NCBI GenBank assembly: GCA_947502505.1
Contig: CANNAE010000003.1
Coordinates: 124,001 to 188,000, forward strand
Source of the DNA: an uncultured Planococcus sp.
GTDB lineage: Bacteria; Bacillota; Bacilli; Bacillales_A; Planococcaceae
Length of the DNA: 64,000 nucleotides
Direction: 5' to 3'
In this document: piece after piece, positions 63,208 through 64,000 of the stretch
Layout of the letters: each line of letters opens with the position of its first letter
Numbering within the stretch: position 1 is the first letter of the stretch
Position numbers and translations under genes: made by a program
Notes under the pieces: generated by a model
Told to the model about the DNA's origin: nothing
The model's input: only the letters and a program-made list of their open reading frames with translations
Database searches by the model: none

Positions 63208-64000
63208 ATGAAAAAGGTTTCAGGTGTATTTTTTAGTTCACTTACGATTATGATTGTGCTTGTACTATTCGGCATGACCATGCCATCGACATTAGAAGGT
63301 GTGACCGGCAGCATGCAAGCGTTCATCACCACGAAGTTTGGCTGGTATTATTTATTGGTTGTGACATTTTTTGTGGGCGTATGCGTCTACTTTCTGTTCA
63401 GCCCAGTCGGCCGCATCAAACTGGGGAAACAGGACGAGAAGCCTGAGTTTTCTCGCCCGACTTGGGTAGCGATGATTTTCAGTGCCGGTATCGGCATTGG
63501 TTTAATTTTTTACGGGACAGCTGAGCCCATCAGCCATTTCGCGATCAGTTCGCCGACGGGGGTTACCGGGACCGATCAGGCAGTAAAAGACGCCATGCTC
63601 TATACATTTTTCCACTGGGGCATTCACGCTTGGGCCATTTATGGCATTGTCGGTTTGAGTGTCGCTTACTTTACTTTCCGCAAAGGTGAAGTGGGCTTGA
63701 TCAGTAAGACTATGCGGCCGATCCTTGGCGACCGCGTCGACGGATTGACGGGCAAAGTCATCGATGTTGTGGCAGTCGTCTCGACGATTATTGGGGTGGC
63801 CACCACTCTTGGATTTGGAACAGCCCAGATTAACGGGGGATTATCTTATCTATTCGATATCCCGAACAGTTTCGGTATGCAAGTGCTGATTGTCTTTATT
63901 TTGACAGTATTGTTTTTGCTGTCAGCATCAACGGGATTGCGAAAAGGCATCAAGATTTTGAGTAATTTCAATATGGGCTTAACGGCCGTGCTCTTTATTT
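63208..64000 (+). CDS. BCCT-family osmolyte transporter (betaine/choline/carnitine), 5' part
   Basis: The first 264 residues of a transporter cut by the window edge. At least six membrane segments are visible. The family signature region SAGIGIGLIFYGTAEPISHF carries the glycine-rich motif GIGIG where betaine carriers usually have GMGIG, and FFHWGIHAWAIYGIVGLSVAYF is the conserved aromatic box. It imports a trimethylammonium compatible solute, driven by sodium or protons. ATG 63208 follows CAGGAG by 10 bases. The long structured leader suggests RNA-level control, for example by salt or osmotic state. Confidence 0.92.
   Translation, partial: MKKVSGVFFSSLTIMIVLVLFGMTMPSTLEGVTGSMQAFITTKFGWYYLLVVTFFVGVCVYFLFSPVGRIKLGKQDEKPEFSRPTWVAMIFSAGIGIGLIFYGTAEPISHFAISSPTGVTGTDQAVKDAMLYTFFHWGIHAWAIYGIVGLSVAYFTFRKGEVGLISKTMRPILGDRVDGLTGKVIDVVAVVSTIIGVATTLGFGTAQINGGLSYLFDIPNSFGMQVLIVFILTVLFLLSASTGLRKGIKILSNFNMGLTAVLFI

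Overview
The window looks like a chromosomal segment of a Gram-positive member of the Bacillales, most likely Planococcaceae (Planococcus type). This rests on B. subtilis-like gene families and signals: strong AGGAGG ribosome sites, GlcT/LicT and GlpP style leader terminators, cre boxes, a NagR/YvoA operator, an MsmX-type ATPase and a C30 carotenoid oxygenase of the CrtP type. No rRNA, tRNA, CRISPR array, phage or transposase gene was seen.

Layout. 0.2-10.5 kb holds a GNAT acetyltransferase, a metallophosphatase, a DinB/YfiT protein, an aromatic-acid-exporter-like protein, an ABC exporter pair, a short UvrA paralogue, a TspO-type membrane protein and a DJ-1/monooxygenase pair. 10.6-13.2 kb is glpFK with cre and antiterminator leader. 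13.6-19.5 kb holds a GntP-type permease with 3-hydroxybutyrate dehydrogenase, cstA, a Gfo/Idh/MocA oxidoreductase and an EEP phosphatase. 19.6-22.7 kb is glcT-ptsG. 23.4-24.7 kb is a secreted SH3b-VanY peptidase. 24.9-30.4 kb is a GlcNAc operon: nagE, nagA, nagB, nagR and a SIS protein. 30.7-34.6 kb holds an MDR oxidoreductase, a small M50-like protease and adenine deaminase.

34.9-55.5 kb is one large galactoside locus: a YesN/YesM-type two-component system, a sugar ABC importer, GH36 alpha-galactosidase, GH35 and GH42 beta-galactosidases, an MsmX-type ATPase, galK-galE-galT, and a divergent ROK repressor with galM. No hydrolase has a signal peptide. The inferred logic is that oligosaccharides are imported by the ABC system, cut in the cytoplasm, and the galactose enters the Leloir pathway. 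55.9-64 kb holds an exported protein of unknown function, a GAF-GAF-PAS-GGDEF-EAL protein, a methyltransferase, crtP, a MITE-like element and a BCCT transporter with a long structured leader.

The most striking non-coding feature is a dispersed repeat. A 21-bp unit (GTCCCTGTGC, three variable bases, ACACAATT) occurs 32 times, 30 of them in same-strand pairs. Eight pairs are spaced exactly 65 bp start to start; the others are 77-88 bp. They lie only between genes, usually just after stop codons, and one supplies the last codons of an ABC permease. None occurs inside the galactoside locus, yet that locus is bracketed by two copies 93% identical to each other. I do not know a name for this family. 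The second strong candidate for something undescribed is the roughly 280-nt structured leader of the BCCT gene.
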